Of a DNA stretch of 64,000 nt, positions 8,066 through 16,881 are shown piece after piece. The stretch is from Alkalibacterium sp046484155 (lineage in GTDB: Bacteria > Bacillota > Bacilli > Lactobacillales > Carnobacteriaceae_A), in contig NZ_JAWOBT010000047.1 in NCBI RefSeq assembly GCF_046484155.1, positions 14,618 to 78,617 of the forward strand, written 5' to 3'. The translations under genes and the position numbers were made by a program. Every line of letters begins with the position of its first letter. The first letter of the stretch is position 1. The notes under the pieces were generated by a model, which saw only the letters and a list, made by a program, of their open reading frames with translations, did no database searches and was not told the DNA's origin.

Positions 8066-9148
8066 ATGTTTATAGCAATTGATAAGCAGTGTAACATTAT
8101 AAAAGCTAGTGATTATAATTATAATGAAGAATGTTTCTGTCCGGCTTGTAAAGAAGAAGTGATTTTCAAGAATGGGTCGATTTATCAATCTCATTTTTCA
8201 CACCGGAATAATAGTAATTGTAAGACTTTCTCCGAGGGTGAAACTGAGGAGCATATGGAAGGGAAGCTGCTGCTTTATAACTGGTTTAAAAAAGAAAAAA
8301 TAGAGGTTCAATTAGAAGCGTTTTTACCTGCATTAAAACAGCGACCAGACCTGCTCATCAATTATAAAGGAATAAACATAGCTATTGAATATCAGTGCAG
8401 TCCTATTTCGAAAGAGATGATAACATCCAGAACTAGAGGTTACAAAAGAAACGGGTATTATGTTTTTTGGATTTTAGGTCCTAAATTAAAAGTATCAGAA
8501 AAATTTAATACAATACATTTTACCTACATATCAATGGATTCAAATGAAAGGTTTTATTTGTTTCAATTAGATCAGAAGAGAAAAAAGCTGGAAATGTTAT
8601 CAGATTTTTCAGGTTCCCACAGTAAGATTCACTACACTAAAAAGAGTTTGACTTTCTCCAGCACATTAAAAGATATATTCAGGACTCCCGGTAAGAAGGA
8701 AAGAACCGGTCAGTTCGTTGTTAAAAATAAAAAAGAGCAAAAAGAGTATTTATATCAGTTATCTTTTTATAAATATGAAAAAAGCAGACACTTTTTTGAA
8801 CTTATGTATGAGAGTGGTGTGTCTATTGAGTCTTTACCTAATACTATTTTCTATATTGTTCCGAACGAATGGATGATCGCTACATTTTCATATCAATGGA
8901 AATTCTTAATGTTAGTATGGTTGGGGAATTTTGAATCCTATCATGTTATAACGACAAACGTTATGGTACGTAAAATTAAAGAATGGGAAAATGAAAAAGA
9001 GCTCGTTTTTCAAGGTATGCCCAATGTGAATGCTGCTTACTTAAACCAGCCTTTTTTTGAGTATATTGAAAAATTATGCGCAAATGAAGTAATGAAAAAA
9101 GTCGGTGATGAAAAATGGATTCGCCATAAAAACATTTTCAGAGAATGA
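8066..9148 (+). CDS. coiA: Competence protein CoiA
   Basis: CoiA is a nuclease-like protein needed for processing incoming DNA during natural transformation. The 360-residue sequence has an N-terminal zinc-finger-like segment (FCPACKEEVIF, then HFSHRNNSNC) at residues 26-55. A PD-(D/E)xK nuclease core follows, with EEHMEGKLLLYNWF, RPDLLI and IAIEYQCSPIS around residues 64-115. The C-terminal half is divergent. GCGAGGCG lies before the ATG. The mecA-coiA-pepF order is conserved in Firmicutes. The core residues are intact, but whether the strain is competent cannot be told here. Confidence 0.92.
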   Translation: MFIAIDKQCNIIKASDYNYNEECFCPACKEEVIFKNGSIYQSHFSHRNNSNCKTFSEGETEEHMEGKLLLYNWFKKEKIEVQLEAFLPALKQRPDLLINYKGINIAIEYQCSPISKEMITSRTRGYKRNGYYVFWILGPKLKVSEKFNTIHFTYISMDSNERFYLFQLDQKRKKLEMLSDFSGSHSKIHYTKKSLTFSSTLKDIFRTPGKKERTGQFVVKNKKEQKEYLYQLSFYKYEKSRHFFELMYESGVSIESLPNTIFYIVPNEWMIATFSYQWKFLMLVWLGNFESYHVITTNVMVRKIKEWENEKELVFQGMPNVNAAYLNQPFFEYIEKLCANEVMKKVGDEKWIRHKNIFRE

Positions 9149-9257
9149 GGATTAAATGAGTAGGGAAGAGTGATAAATTAAAAAAGCAATAGATATTCTA
9201 TTCGTTTTCAAATTATGTTATCATTGATTTGTTCATAAAAGTATAGGAGGAAGTTTA

Positions 9258-11069
9258 ATGACTGAATCAAAAGTATTGCCTTTAAGAATTGAAATACCTT
9301 TAGAACAAACGTGGGATCTTACTGTTATTTATAAATCTGATGAAAAATGGGAGGAAGATTTCAAAGATACTGAAAAGTCGTTAAAAGATGTCAAAAAATT
9401 TCAAGGAAAACTTGGAATTGATGCAAAGACATTTCTTCAGGCACTGGAGTCGATGCTGAATCTTTCCAGAAAAGTAAGTGCCCTTTTTGTTTATGCCCAT
9501 TTAAAAAATGATCAGGATACTGCAAATAGCACCTATCAAGCAATGAATGATAGAGCGCGTTATCTTGCCGCTTTATCTCAAGAAGCTACGTCCTGGTTTG
9601 AACCGGAACTAATCGCTTTACCTGAAAAACAACTAGCCAATTATTTTGAAGAAAAAGAAGAGTTAGAACAATATAAACATTACATCTCACAATTGACTGC
9701 CAATAAAGCGCATGTACTTTCAGCTGAAATGGAAGGTTTGTTAGCAGCTGCGAGTGAAGTGCTTACTTCTTCAAGCCAAACATTCAGTGTCTTGAATAAC
9801 GCTGATTTGAAATTTCCGATGGTCAAAGGGGAAGATGGAGAAGATGTCCAGTTATCTCATGGAATGTTTGGAGAACTTCTAGAAAGTACTAATAAAGAAG
9901 TAAGAAAAGAAGCGTTTGAGAAAATGTATGAAGTCTATGAAAGCTTTAAAAATACATTTGCCAGTACCTTGTCAGCCAACGTCAAACATCATAATTATCA
10001 AGCGAAAGTCCATCATTTCAAATCAGCTCGAGAAAGTGCTTTATCTGATAACCATATTCCGGAAGCTGTTCATGATACTTTAATCGAAGTAGTAAATGAT
10101 CATTTGCCTCTTCTGCATAGATATATGAACTTGAGAAAACAGGTGCTAGGATTAGACGAATTGCACATGTTCGATTTATATACGCCTATTACTGGAGAAG
10201 CCAGCCTGAAATTCACTTATGAAGATGCAAAAGAAAAAACATTCGAAGGATTAGACGTACTCGGACCTGAATATAAAGCTGTTTTGGATGATGCTTTTAA
10301 TAGCCGTTGGATTGATGTTGTTGAGAACAAAGGAAAACGGAGCGGGGCTTATTCTTCAGGTATGTATGACACCAATCCTTATATCTTATTAAACTGGCAC
10401 GATTCGCTCAATCATCTTTACACGCTTGTTCACGAACTAGGCCATAGTGCGCATAGCTACTTTACCAGAAAGAATCAACCGTATGTATATGGTAACTATT
10501 CTATCTTTTTAGCAGAAATTGCATCTACAACGAATGAAAATTTACTTACTGATTATCTACTAGAAACAACCAAAGATCCTAAAGCAAGAGCTTACGTCTT
10601 GAGCCATTATTTAGATGGGTTTAAAGGCACCGTCTTCCGACAAACACAATTTGCTGAATTTGAACACTTTATGCATGAAGAAGTTGCAAAGGGTACGCCA
10701 CTAACAGCAGACTATTTGAGCGAAAATTATAGAAATCTAAATGCAAAATATTACGGAGATGCCGTTGAAAAAGATGATGCCATCCAATTTGAATGGGCAC
10801 GTATTCCACATTTCTACTATAATTATTATGTATATCAATATTCAACAGGTTTTTGTGCTGCCACAGCGTTAGCTGACAAGATTTTGAAAGAAGAAGAAGG
10901 CGCATTAGATAAATACCTTTCATATTTAAAATCAGGCAGCAGTGATTATCCAATTGAAGTAATGAAAAAAGCAGGCGTTGATATGACTGAAAGAGATTAT
11001 TTAGAGAGAGCAATGACAGTGTTTGAAGAACGTTTAGATGAGTTGGAAAAAGCTTTGAATTCTATTTAA
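9258..11069 (+). CDS. pepF: Oligoendopeptidase F
   Basis: Cytosolic M3-family zinc metallopeptidase of 603 residues that cleaves oligopeptides of about 7-17 residues. The zinc motif HELGHSAHSYF starts at residue 392, followed by the third ligand region FLAEIASTTNENLL. The N-terminal half is the helical domain typical of PepF (TWDLTVIYKSDEKWEEDF). AGGAGGA precedes the ATG. It follows coiA by 109 bases, as in Bacillus yjbFG. The gene ends before a terminator shared with the convergent spxH gene. Confidence 0.96.
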   Translation: MTESKVLPLRIEIPLEQTWDLTVIYKSDEKWEEDFKDTEKSLKDVKKFQGKLGIDAKTFLQALESMLNLSRKVSALFVYAHLKNDQDTANSTYQAMNDRARYLAALSQEATSWFEPELIALPEKQLANYFEEKEELEQYKHYISQLTANKAHVLSAEMEGLLAAASEVLTSSSQTFSVLNNADLKFPMVKGEDGEDVQLSHGMFGELLESTNKEVRKEAFEKMYEVYESFKNTFASTLSANVKHHNYQAKVHHFKSARESALSDNHIPEAVHDTLIEVVNDHLPLLHRYMNLRKQVLGLDELHMFDLYTPITGEASLKFTYEDAKEKTFEGLDVLGPEYKAVLDDAFNSRWIDVVENKGKRSGAYSSGMYDTNPYILLNWHDSLNHLYTLVHELGHSAHSYFTRKNQPYVYGNYSIFLAEIASTTNENLLTDYLLETTKDPKARAYVLSHYLDGFKGTVFRQTQFAEFEHFMHEEVAKGTPLTADYLSENYRNLNAKYYGDAVEKDDAIQFEWARIPHFYYNYYVYQYSTGFCAATALADKILKEEEGALDKYLSYLKSGSSDYPIEVMKKAGVDMTERDYLERAMTVFEERLDELEKALNSI

Positions 11070-11134
11070 AACAGACAGTTTAAAGCAGATAAGAGCAAGG
11101 ATTTTAGATATGATTTTACCAATAAAAAAAACAT

Positions 11135-11190
11135 AAAAAAGCCATTCTCCTTTATTCAATTGAAAAACTGAATATCGTGAGAGTGGCTTT
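11135..11190 (-). terminator. Terminator between pepF and spxH, mainly for the minus strand
   Basis: AAAGCCATTCTC and GAGAGTGGCTTT pair over 12 bp with one wobble, with a smaller inner hairpin. Read on the minus strand it is followed by TTTTTTATG and T8, so it serves spxH. On the plus strand the U-tract is poor. Confidence 0.75.
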
Positions 11191-11219
11191 CTTAAAAAAA
11201 TATGACGTTCAATTGATTC

Positions 11220-11852
11220 TTACATCATTTGTAGTAGGGACAAACGATTAACATTAGATTTTTCAACTTGGACTTTTTCGTCACAAAATCCATGAAGTAA
11301 TTGTTTGGTAATGGAATTTTCAACCTGGTAGCCATAGTCATCATTGTTCCCAGAATATAGAACACAAGAAGGCGCATTTTGTATATTCATTTCTTGGGCT
11401 AAACTCTGATCTTTTTTAAATGCTGATTTTGAAAAATCGGATTGAATATCTTCTTCAAACATTTCTAAATCCAGTTTAATCAATTCAGCAATTTCAGTAA
11501 ATAATTCTTTAGTCACTTCTTTGCCTTCGTTGATAACTTTACCTTGTAAAGCCATCAAAAAATTTCTGCCTTTTTTTCTGCCCTGCATCGAAGCGGATTG
11601 AAAGGCTAAGCTAGCATAAAAGGAGTCGGTGTAGAGTTGATTTCGATGGGCTAGAGTCGGATTATCAGTTTCTTTGATAATGTTTCCGATAGTGTGGAAA
11701 TTTAGTAAAGGAATAAAGCGCACGTTGACTTTCTCATCTCGTTCACTAGAAAACGATTCAATTATTCTTTCGGTTTCAAAACATGTCGGCCCTAATGGAT
11801 TTACAAATAAGAAAACTTCAATTATATTATTTAAAAACATTTCAACACTCAC
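11220..11852 (-). CDS. spxH: SpxH/YjbH family ClpXP adaptor (DsbA-like)
   Basis: Thioredoxin-fold protein of 210 residues. Members of this family bind Spx and speed its degradation by ClpXP. The active-site-like region reads FVNPLGPTCFETER near residue 16. Only the second Cys of the CxxC seen in Bacillus YjbH is present, and the His-rich N-terminus of the Bacillus protein is absent. From memory, this single-Cys form is common in Lactobacillales. Other family marks are FYASLAFQSASMQGRKKGRNFL and SCVLYSGN. It lies in the yjb gene order but is transcribed opposite to pepF. Its 5' neighbour on the same strand is yjbK. Confidence 0.85.
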   Translation of the reverse strand: MSVEMFLNNIIEVFLFVNPLGPTCFETERIIESFSSERDEKVNVRFIPLLNFHTIGNIIKETDNPTLAHRNQLYTDSFYASLAFQSASMQGRKKGRNFLMALQGKVINEGKEVTKELFTEIAELIKLDLEMFEEDIQSDFSKSAFKKDQSLAQEMNIQNAPSCVLYSGNNDDYGYQVENSITKQLLHGFCDEKVQVEKSNVNRLSLLQMM

Positions 11853-12026
11853 CTAGTTTATATTTTGTCTTAACCAAATCAATCTATATAGAGTTTCTTT
11901 GTTCCTAATTGATTACATTACATAGATTAACAAATAAAACTAGTTTTATATAATATTCTGCCTAAAAATAGCAGGAAAAAAAATCCTTTGTAACAATTCA
12001 GTCACAAGCATAATGAATTACTTATC

Positions 12027-12608
12027 TCAAATGAATTTTGCTTTAAAGGCACGAGCAATTTTATTTGTTGTGGGTCTTAGAGGTATACCGTTATCCTTCA
12101 GTATTTGATTAAATAATGCTTCACCAGTAGATTTTGAATCTGATTCAATTTCCAGCTCAAAATCTTGTTGGTTAGAGTAATAACTTTTGTCTAATACAAT
12201 GATAGAATGTGGATCGATCACTTCTAATCGATCAGTCTTTAGTTCAGCTATTATAAAAACACTTGGATCGATTGAAATGTTTTCTTTTTTGAGAACAGAG
12301 ATAAGATCCTCGGGCAATGTAAAGGTACCGGATGCAATCATTTTTTTTGCGTTATCAGTATCTAAATCAATTGTTGTTTCCGTATGATGTCCTTCAAATG
12401 GAGTCTTTAAAGTCATTTCGGCATGATTTCCCTTTATTCTTATTCTAAGTGCACATTGATTGTTTTTCAAAGTATGGTCTTCGGTGTCGAAATAGTAATT
12501 CTCTTGAGTAACGGGTATGGCTTCGTCATTGAAAAATATTTGTTTTAGTTTCATGTATTCTGCTTCGGTTAATAAGTTTTTGTATTCGATTTCTACTTCT
12601 TGTTTCAT
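12027..12608 (-). CDS. CYTH domain protein (YjbK-type triphosphate-binding)
   Basis: A 193-residue CYTH (CyaB/thiamine-triphosphatase) fold protein, whose tunnel binds triphosphorylated substrates with divalent metal. The defining ExExK motif appears at the N-terminus as VEIEYK. Basic and acidic tunnel residues follow in LRIRIKG, EMTLKTPF and IAELKTDRLEV, and the end is NKIARAFKAKF. The physiological substrate is unknown. It is divergent from relQ with a 96-bp shared promoter region, the same yjbK-yjbM proximity as in Bacillus. Confidence 0.87.
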   Translation of the reverse strand: MKQEVEIEYKNLLTEAEYMKLKQIFFNDEAIPVTQENYYFDTEDHTLKNNQCALRIRIKGNHAEMTLKTPFEGHHTETTIDLDTDNAKKMIASGTFTLPEDLISVLKKENISIDPSVFIIAELKTDRLEVIDPHSIIVLDKSYYSNQQDFELEIESDSKSTGEALFNQILKDNGIPLRPTTNKIARAFKAKFI

Positions 12609-12650
12609 ATCAGTCCCTCAATTCCCTTGCTACGGTATTTTATGAAAATA

Positions 12651-12659
12651 TGTTACAAT
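12651..12659 (+). promoter_or_regulatory. Extended -10 promoter for relQ
   Basis: TGTTACAAT (TGnTACAAT) lies 46 bases before the relQ start. TTGCTA upstream is too far (21 bases) for a standard -35, so the extended -10 probably carries the promoter. Confidence 0.5.
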
Positions 12660-12704
12660 GATATCAATAATAACAACTAAATTAAAGTAGAGAAGGTTGA
12701 GGAT

Positions 12705-13325
12705 ATGAATAGAGATTGGGAACTTTTCCTGCTTCCTTACGACCAGACAGTTGATGAATTAAAAGTGAAGTTACGAGGTTTGAGAGGGATGTACCTTTTA
12801 AGAAAAGAACATGGCCCCATAGAATTTGTAACAGGTCGAGTCAAGCCTATCAACAGTATTTTATTTAAATCTAAAACGAGAAACATTTCACTCGATAAGC
12901 TTGAAACTGATATGGAAGATTTAGCAGGGATTAGAATTATGTGTCCTTTTGTAGAAGATATACATGATGTGGTAGCTATGTTGAAAAAGCGCAATGATAT
13001 TAAAGTAGTGTACGAAAAGGATTATGTTAACCATAAGAAAGATAGTGGTTACCGGTCATATCATTTAATATGTGAGTATCCGGTTCAATTAATCGATGAA
13101 GTAAAAGTGGTTTTAGTGGAAATCCAGATCAGGACCCTGGCCATGAATTTTTGGGCTTCTATAGAGCATTCACTCAATTATAAATATCAAGGTGAATTCC
13201 CGGATGAAATTAATAGAAGATTACAGAAAGCTGCTGAATCAGCTTTTCAATTAGATGAAGAAATGTCTACCATTAGAGAAGAAATAAAAGAAATTCAAAA
13301 GGACTTCCGTTATTCTCAAGAGTAA
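12705..13325 (+). CDS. relQ: Small alarmone synthetase RelQ (GTP pyrophosphokinase)
   Basis: Synthesises (p)ppGpp from ATP and GDP or GTP, with no hydrolase domain. The 206-residue protein has the RelA/SpoT synthetase core: FVTGRVKPINSILFKSK, DMEDLAGIRIMCPF, DSGYRSYHLICEYP (near residue 115) and VEIQIRTLAMNFWASIEHSL. A C-terminal helical tail (LQKAAESAFQLDEEMSTIRE) promotes tetramer formation in this family. GAAGGTTGAGG precedes the ATG. It is the first gene of relQ-nadK-rluD-MBL-DUF3006, as in Bacillus yjbM-yjbN-yjbO. Confidence 0.95.
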   Translation: MNRDWELFLLPYDQTVDELKVKLRGLRGMYLLRKEHGPIEFVTGRVKPINSILFKSKTRNISLDKLETDMEDLAGIRIMCPFVEDIHDVVAMLKKRNDIKVVYEKDYVNHKKDSGYRSYHLICEYPVQLIDEVKVVLVEIQIRTLAMNFWASIEHSLNYKYQGEFPDEINRRLQKAAESAFQLDEEMSTIREEIKEIQKDFRYSQE

Positions 13326-13350
13326 TTGATGTAAAGGAAGGAAAGTTATA

Positions 13351-14175
13351 GTGAAAATTGCAATCGTTCAGAACAATACTGAAGAATCAATAGGAGTAAC
13401 GCGCGAACTAAAGAAATTACTGGATAATACCATGTTGGAGATCGTCACTCATCAACCGGATATTATAATATCTGTCGGGGGAGACGGAACATTATTGTCA
13501 GCATTTCATCGGTATGCTCACCTCTTGGATAGTGTTCGTTTCATAGGGGTTCATACGGGGCATTTAGGCTTTTATACAGATTGGAGACAGTATAATTTAG
13601 CTGAATTAGTTGATAGCTTAGAAAACGATAATGGTGAATTTATAGACTATCCATTACTTGACGTTGAGGTCATCTACAAGAACAAGCTGAAAAACAAACA
13701 CTTTTTAGCATTAAATGAATCTATTGTCAAAATCGCTGATGGAACTCTAGTTTGTGATGTTTACATTAAAGAGGAGCACTTTGAACGTTTTAGAGGAGAT
13801 GGTGTATGCATATCTACACCTACCGGCTCAACCGGCTACAATAAATCCATTGGCGGTGCAGTGTTACATCCAAGATTGGAAGCCTTACAATTGACCGAGA
13901 TAGCGTCACTGAATAATCGTATATTCAGAACGCTCAGCTCACCAATGATTATAGCTCCTAATGAATGGATAAAAATAAAGCCAATTGCTACGACTAAATT
14001 CACTTTAACCATTGATCAATTAGTTTCAGCCGAGACTGAAGTTGACTACATACGATTTCAAATTGCAAAAGAACGTATCAGGTTTGCGCAATATCAGCAT
14101 ACTCATTTTTGGAATCGTGTGGAAGATGCTTTTTTAGGAGTAAAATCAAAAAATGAAGATAGAATGGACAGTTGA
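13351..14175 (+). CDS. nadK: NAD kinase
   Basis: Phosphorylates NAD to NADP in the cytosol. The 274-residue sequence contains the diacylglycerol-kinase-like motif SVGGDGTLLSAFHRY near residue 43, LNESIVKIADG and the glycine-rich STPTGSTGYNKSIGGAVLHP. It starts with GTG at 13351, with AAGGAAGGA about 8 bases upstream. The end overlaps rluD by 23 bases, implying translational coupling in the relQ operon. Confidence 0.96.
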   Translation: MKIAIVQNNTEESIGVTRELKKLLDNTMLEIVTHQPDIIISVGGDGTLLSAFHRYAHLLDSVRFIGVHTGHLGFYTDWRQYNLAELVDSLENDNGEFIDYPLLDVEVIYKNKLKNKHFLALNESIVKIADGTLVCDVYIKEEHFERFRGDGVCISTPTGSTGYNKSIGGAVLHPRLEALQLTEIASLNNRIFRTLSSPMIIAPNEWIKIKPIATTKFTLTIDQLVSAETEVDYIRFQIAKERIRFAQYQHTHFWNRVEDAFLGVKSKNEDRMDS

Positions 14176-15061
14176 GAGTCACCAACCAATGACTCTGAAA
14201 TCGTTTCTAAAAACAAAAAACATTTCCAAACGACTTCTTGCAAAAGTAAAGTTTCAAGGGGGGCGTTTAGAAGTTAATCATGAACTCAGTCGTGTCAGGA
14301 AAATGGTATTGCCGGGGGATTTTATTTCTCTAACTATACCTACTGAAGCCAGCAACGATATTTTGGAAATCTCGCATGAAAAGATTGAGGTCTTATTTGA
14401 GGATGATCATTTTCTTATCCTCAATAAACCAAGTAAAGTCCCTTCCGTCCCCTCATCACTCTATAAAAATCATACGATGGCAAATCGAGTGAAGGGGTAT
14501 ATCGAAAAGAATGAGTATAAGCATAAAACAATACACATTGTTACACGTTTGGACAAAGATACTTCGGGTGTCATGATTTTCGCTAAACATTCCTTAGCCC
14601 ATTCTTATTTAGATCAACTATTACAAAATAAAGAGCTCTATAAGGAATATGTTGCATTTGCTGAGGGGATAATAGAGAAATCTTCAGGACTTATCAATAA
14701 GCCGATTGGTCGGATGGAAGATTCGATCATTAAGAGGCAAATCGATGATTTGGGGAAACCTTCGCTAACGGAGTATTGGGTGAAACGAAGATATGCTAAT
14801 GCGACAAAAGTAAAAGTTCAATTGCACACGGGAAGAACGCATCAAATCAGAGTGCATTTTGCCGCTTTAAATCATGGCTTGATTGGAGACACATTATATA
14901 ACTCTAAAGCAAATAATAATCTTATTGACAGGCAAGCTTTGCACTGTGCCAAAGTTAGCTTCAAGCATCCGTTTACAGACCATCAGCTTGAAGTAGAAGC
15001 TCCCTTATCGGAAGATTTGATTTTATTAAGTAATCAATTGGAGAGTATGCGTCGTGACTAG
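14153..15061 (+). CDS. RluA-family 23S rRNA pseudouridine synthase (YjbO-like)
   Basis: Isomerises uridine to pseudouridine in structured RNA. The 302-residue product has an N-terminal S4-like region (SKRLLAKVKFQGGRLEVNHE) and the RluA catalytic domain with HIVTRLDKDTSGVMIFAKH, whose Asp is catalytic, followed by LHTGRTHQIRVHFAALNH. The exact target uridine cannot be read from sequence. The start overlaps nadK by 23 bases and the end overlaps the next gene by 8 bases, so the operon is tight. Confidence 0.92.
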   Translation: MKIEWTVESHQPMTLKSFLKTKNISKRLLAKVKFQGGRLEVNHELSRVRKMVLPGDFISLTIPTEASNDILEISHEKIEVLFEDDHFLILNKPSKVPSVPSSLYKNHTMANRVKGYIEKNEYKHKTIHIVTRLDKDTSGVMIFAKHSLAHSYLDQLLQNKELYKEYVAFAEGIIEKSSGLINKPIGRMEDSIIKRQIDDLGKPSLTEYWVKRRYANATKVKVQLHTGRTHQIRVHFAALNHGLIGDTLYNSKANNNLIDRQALHCAKVSFKHPFTDHQLEVEAPLSEDLILLSNQLESMRRD

Positions 15062-16046
15062 AAAATATAAGCGTAAAAAGACAAATATCAATAAACCCTT
15101 ATCCATTTTATTGACGACACTACTTGTTAGTGTTGCTTTTTTATTGGGGTCATGGTTTGGAAAAAATAACATTTCTTATCAATGGATAGAAACGTATGCA
15201 AATGAGATATCTTCTCAAATCCGTTCACTCGGCTCATATTTCAATAAGGACAAAAAAAGTGAGAAACTGGCCGACTATCATTTTTTTGACATGGGCCAAG
15301 CATCATCCGTCTTATTGAAAGGATATGACGGCACAACGATATTGATCGATACGGGACGTTATAATGACAGTGAACCGCGCATCATTGACTATCTGAATGC
15401 TGAGATTGGAATTGGAGCAGAAATTGATTTACTCATATTCACTCATAACGATGCGGATCATATAGGGAATGGCGATTTAGTGCTGGACTATTTCCAAGTT
15501 AATGAAGTGTGGATGAATGGGATGGATCATACAAGTCAAACGTACAGTAGATTATTGGACGCTTTGCTAAAGTCAGACGCGATATATACTGAGCCGAAAG
15601 ATGGTTACACGACAGAGATGGGTGCATTCTCAATCGAAGTCTTTCATCCATTGGAAAATGAAAAGCAAAGCAATCAAAATGATGAGTCCATTGTCACACG
15701 TATTACGCTTGGGGACACAGTATTGATGCATACGGGTGATGTAAATGCTGACGTTGAAAAGCGTATTTTAAACGAAGCGTCCGCAAGTCTTCAATCTGAC
15801 ATTATGGTGTTAGGTCATCACGGTTCGAATGAAAGCACGAGTGAGAAATGGTTACAAGCAATCAATCCATCCGTTGCTGTATATCAGGCTGGCGTTGGAA
15901 ACCAATATGGACATCCTCATAGAGAGATTCTCCAATTATTTGATAATCATCCAGCAGAGCTTTTAGGAACGGATAATTATGGAACGATTCATATTGTTGT
16001 TAACGAGAACAATGAAATCGATATCTTTACCGAGGAGGAAGGGTAA
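15054..16046 (+). CDS. Membrane-anchored ComEC-like MBL-fold hydrolase
   Basis: A 330-residue protein with a basic N-terminus and one transmembrane segment (residues 16-35), then a metallo-beta-lactamase domain related to the C-terminal domain of ComEC. Motifs are DMGQASSVLL, ILIDTGR, FTHNDADHIGNGD (HxxxDH), LMHTGDVNADVE and LGHHGSNESTS. It lacks the ComEC membrane channel, so it is not the transformation pore. The domain is probably extracytoplasmic, possibly a nuclease or phosphodiesterase. GTG start at 15054 overlaps the pseudouridine synthase gene, and the stop abuts the DUF3006 gene. Confidence 0.82.
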   Translation: MTRKYKRKKTNINKPLSILLTTLLVSVAFLLGSWFGKNNISYQWIETYANEISSQIRSLGSYFNKDKKSEKLADYHFFDMGQASSVLLKGYDGTTILIDTGRYNDSEPRIIDYLNAEIGIGAEIDLLIFTHNDADHIGNGDLVLDYFQVNEVWMNGMDHTSQTYSRLLDALLKSDAIYTEPKDGYTTEMGAFSIEVFHPLENEKQSNQNDESIVTRITLGDTVLMHTGDVNADVEKRILNEASASLQSDIMVLGHHGSNESTSEKWLQAINPSVAVYQAGVGNQYGHPHREILQLFDNHPAELLGTDNYGTIHIVVNENNEIDIFTEEEG

Positions 16047-16300
16047 TGTATGTGGTGCTGGAAGAAATCGAAAATAACGTAGCTTGTTTGATTCCGGATG
16101 ATGAAGATGACCCTATCTATGTTCCAGTTTCGATCTTACCCCCAGCATATGAATTTGGGGATGTTTTTGTTATAAGAATAAGAGACAACGGTCAATTTGT
16201 ATTAGAAAAAGACAATGCAGAAAAAGAAAAAAGATTATCTGAAAATAAACTAAAAAGACAAACGCTACTAAAGAGATCAGATGATAAAGAACAAAAATAA
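16046..16300 (+). CDS. DUF3006 family protein
   Basis: An 84-residue protein with a compact beta-rich N-terminal part (MYVVLEEIENNVACLIPDDE, YVPVSILPPAYEFGDVF) and a charged helical tail. DUF3006 genes commonly follow ComEC-like MBL genes, as here, where the ATG at 16046 is reached within a base of the preceding stop. A partner or accessory role to the MBL protein is an inference from this pairing. Function unknown. Last gene of the relQ operon. Confidence 0.8.
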   Translation: MYVVLEEIENNVACLIPDDEDDPIYVPVSILPPAYEFGDVFVIRIRDNGQFVLEKDNAEKEKRLSENKLKRQTLLKRSDDKEQK

Positions 16301-16309
16301 GAGAAAGAT

Positions 16310-16744
16310 TTAAATAGCTTTTTGCATGAAGTGATGTGGTATGTCGGCATCTAAAAATCCGTCACCTTCTACAGAATAGCCGATTTTTTCGTAAAATGAG
16401 ATGGCATGGTCTTGTGAATCAAGAACAAGACGTGAGGCATTTAATTGTTCTTTGGCAATTTTTTCGATTTGCTCGAGTAGCAGTTTACCTAGGCCTTGTT
16501 TTCGATAAGCAGCAAGAACAGCGACGCGTTGTATTTTCACCGATCCATCCTCTTTTTTAAGTAAACGAGCAGTACAGACAGGGGACTTGTCTTTGTATCC
16601 AACGATATGCAAGGTTTTATCCTCCAAGTCATCAATTTCTAATGATTCATCAACTTGTTGTTCCTCTATAAAAACTATCTTTCTTATCTCTATGGCATCA
16701 AGGTAAATTTGAGAAGATGTGTCGGTAGTAGTAAGAAAATTCAT
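16310..16744 (-). CDS. GNAT family N-acetyltransferase
   Basis: A 144-residue acyl-CoA-dependent acetyltransferase of the ElaA/YjcF type. The N-terminal IRKIVFIEEQQVDESLEID is typical of that group. The acetyl-CoA pyrophosphate loop is RKQGLGKLLLEQI near residue 81. The C-terminal end FYEKIGYSVEGDGFLDADIPHHFM completes the fold. The substrate is unknown. It is convergent with the relQ operon, only 9 bases from the DUF3006 stop, and no clear terminator separates them. Confidence 0.88.
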   Translation of the reverse strand: MNFLTTTDTSSQIYLDAIEIRKIVFIEEQQVDESLEIDDLEDKTLHIVGYKDKSPVCTARLLKKEDGSVKIQRVAVLAAYRKQGLGKLLLEQIEKIAKEQLNASRLVLDSQDHAISFYEKIGYSVEGDGFLDADIPHHFMQKAI

Positions 16745-16881
16745 AGTATCCCTCTTTTCTGAAATTATGTCTTACTATAGCAATATTTAACATTTAGGTC
16801 AATATATCCGCAAATGCTCTTTTAATAAAGCATCAGGTCTACTATAATGTAAGAGAAATGATTTAATAAGAGGGGGATAAA

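Noticed and set aside
10669..11013. 114-codon open frame antisense to pepF
   Set aside because: It has no ribosome site, low-complexity composition, and lies wholly inside a clear gene.
15054..16046. Full-length ComEC DNA channel
   Set aside because: Only one transmembrane segment and the MBL domain are present. The channel domain is missing.
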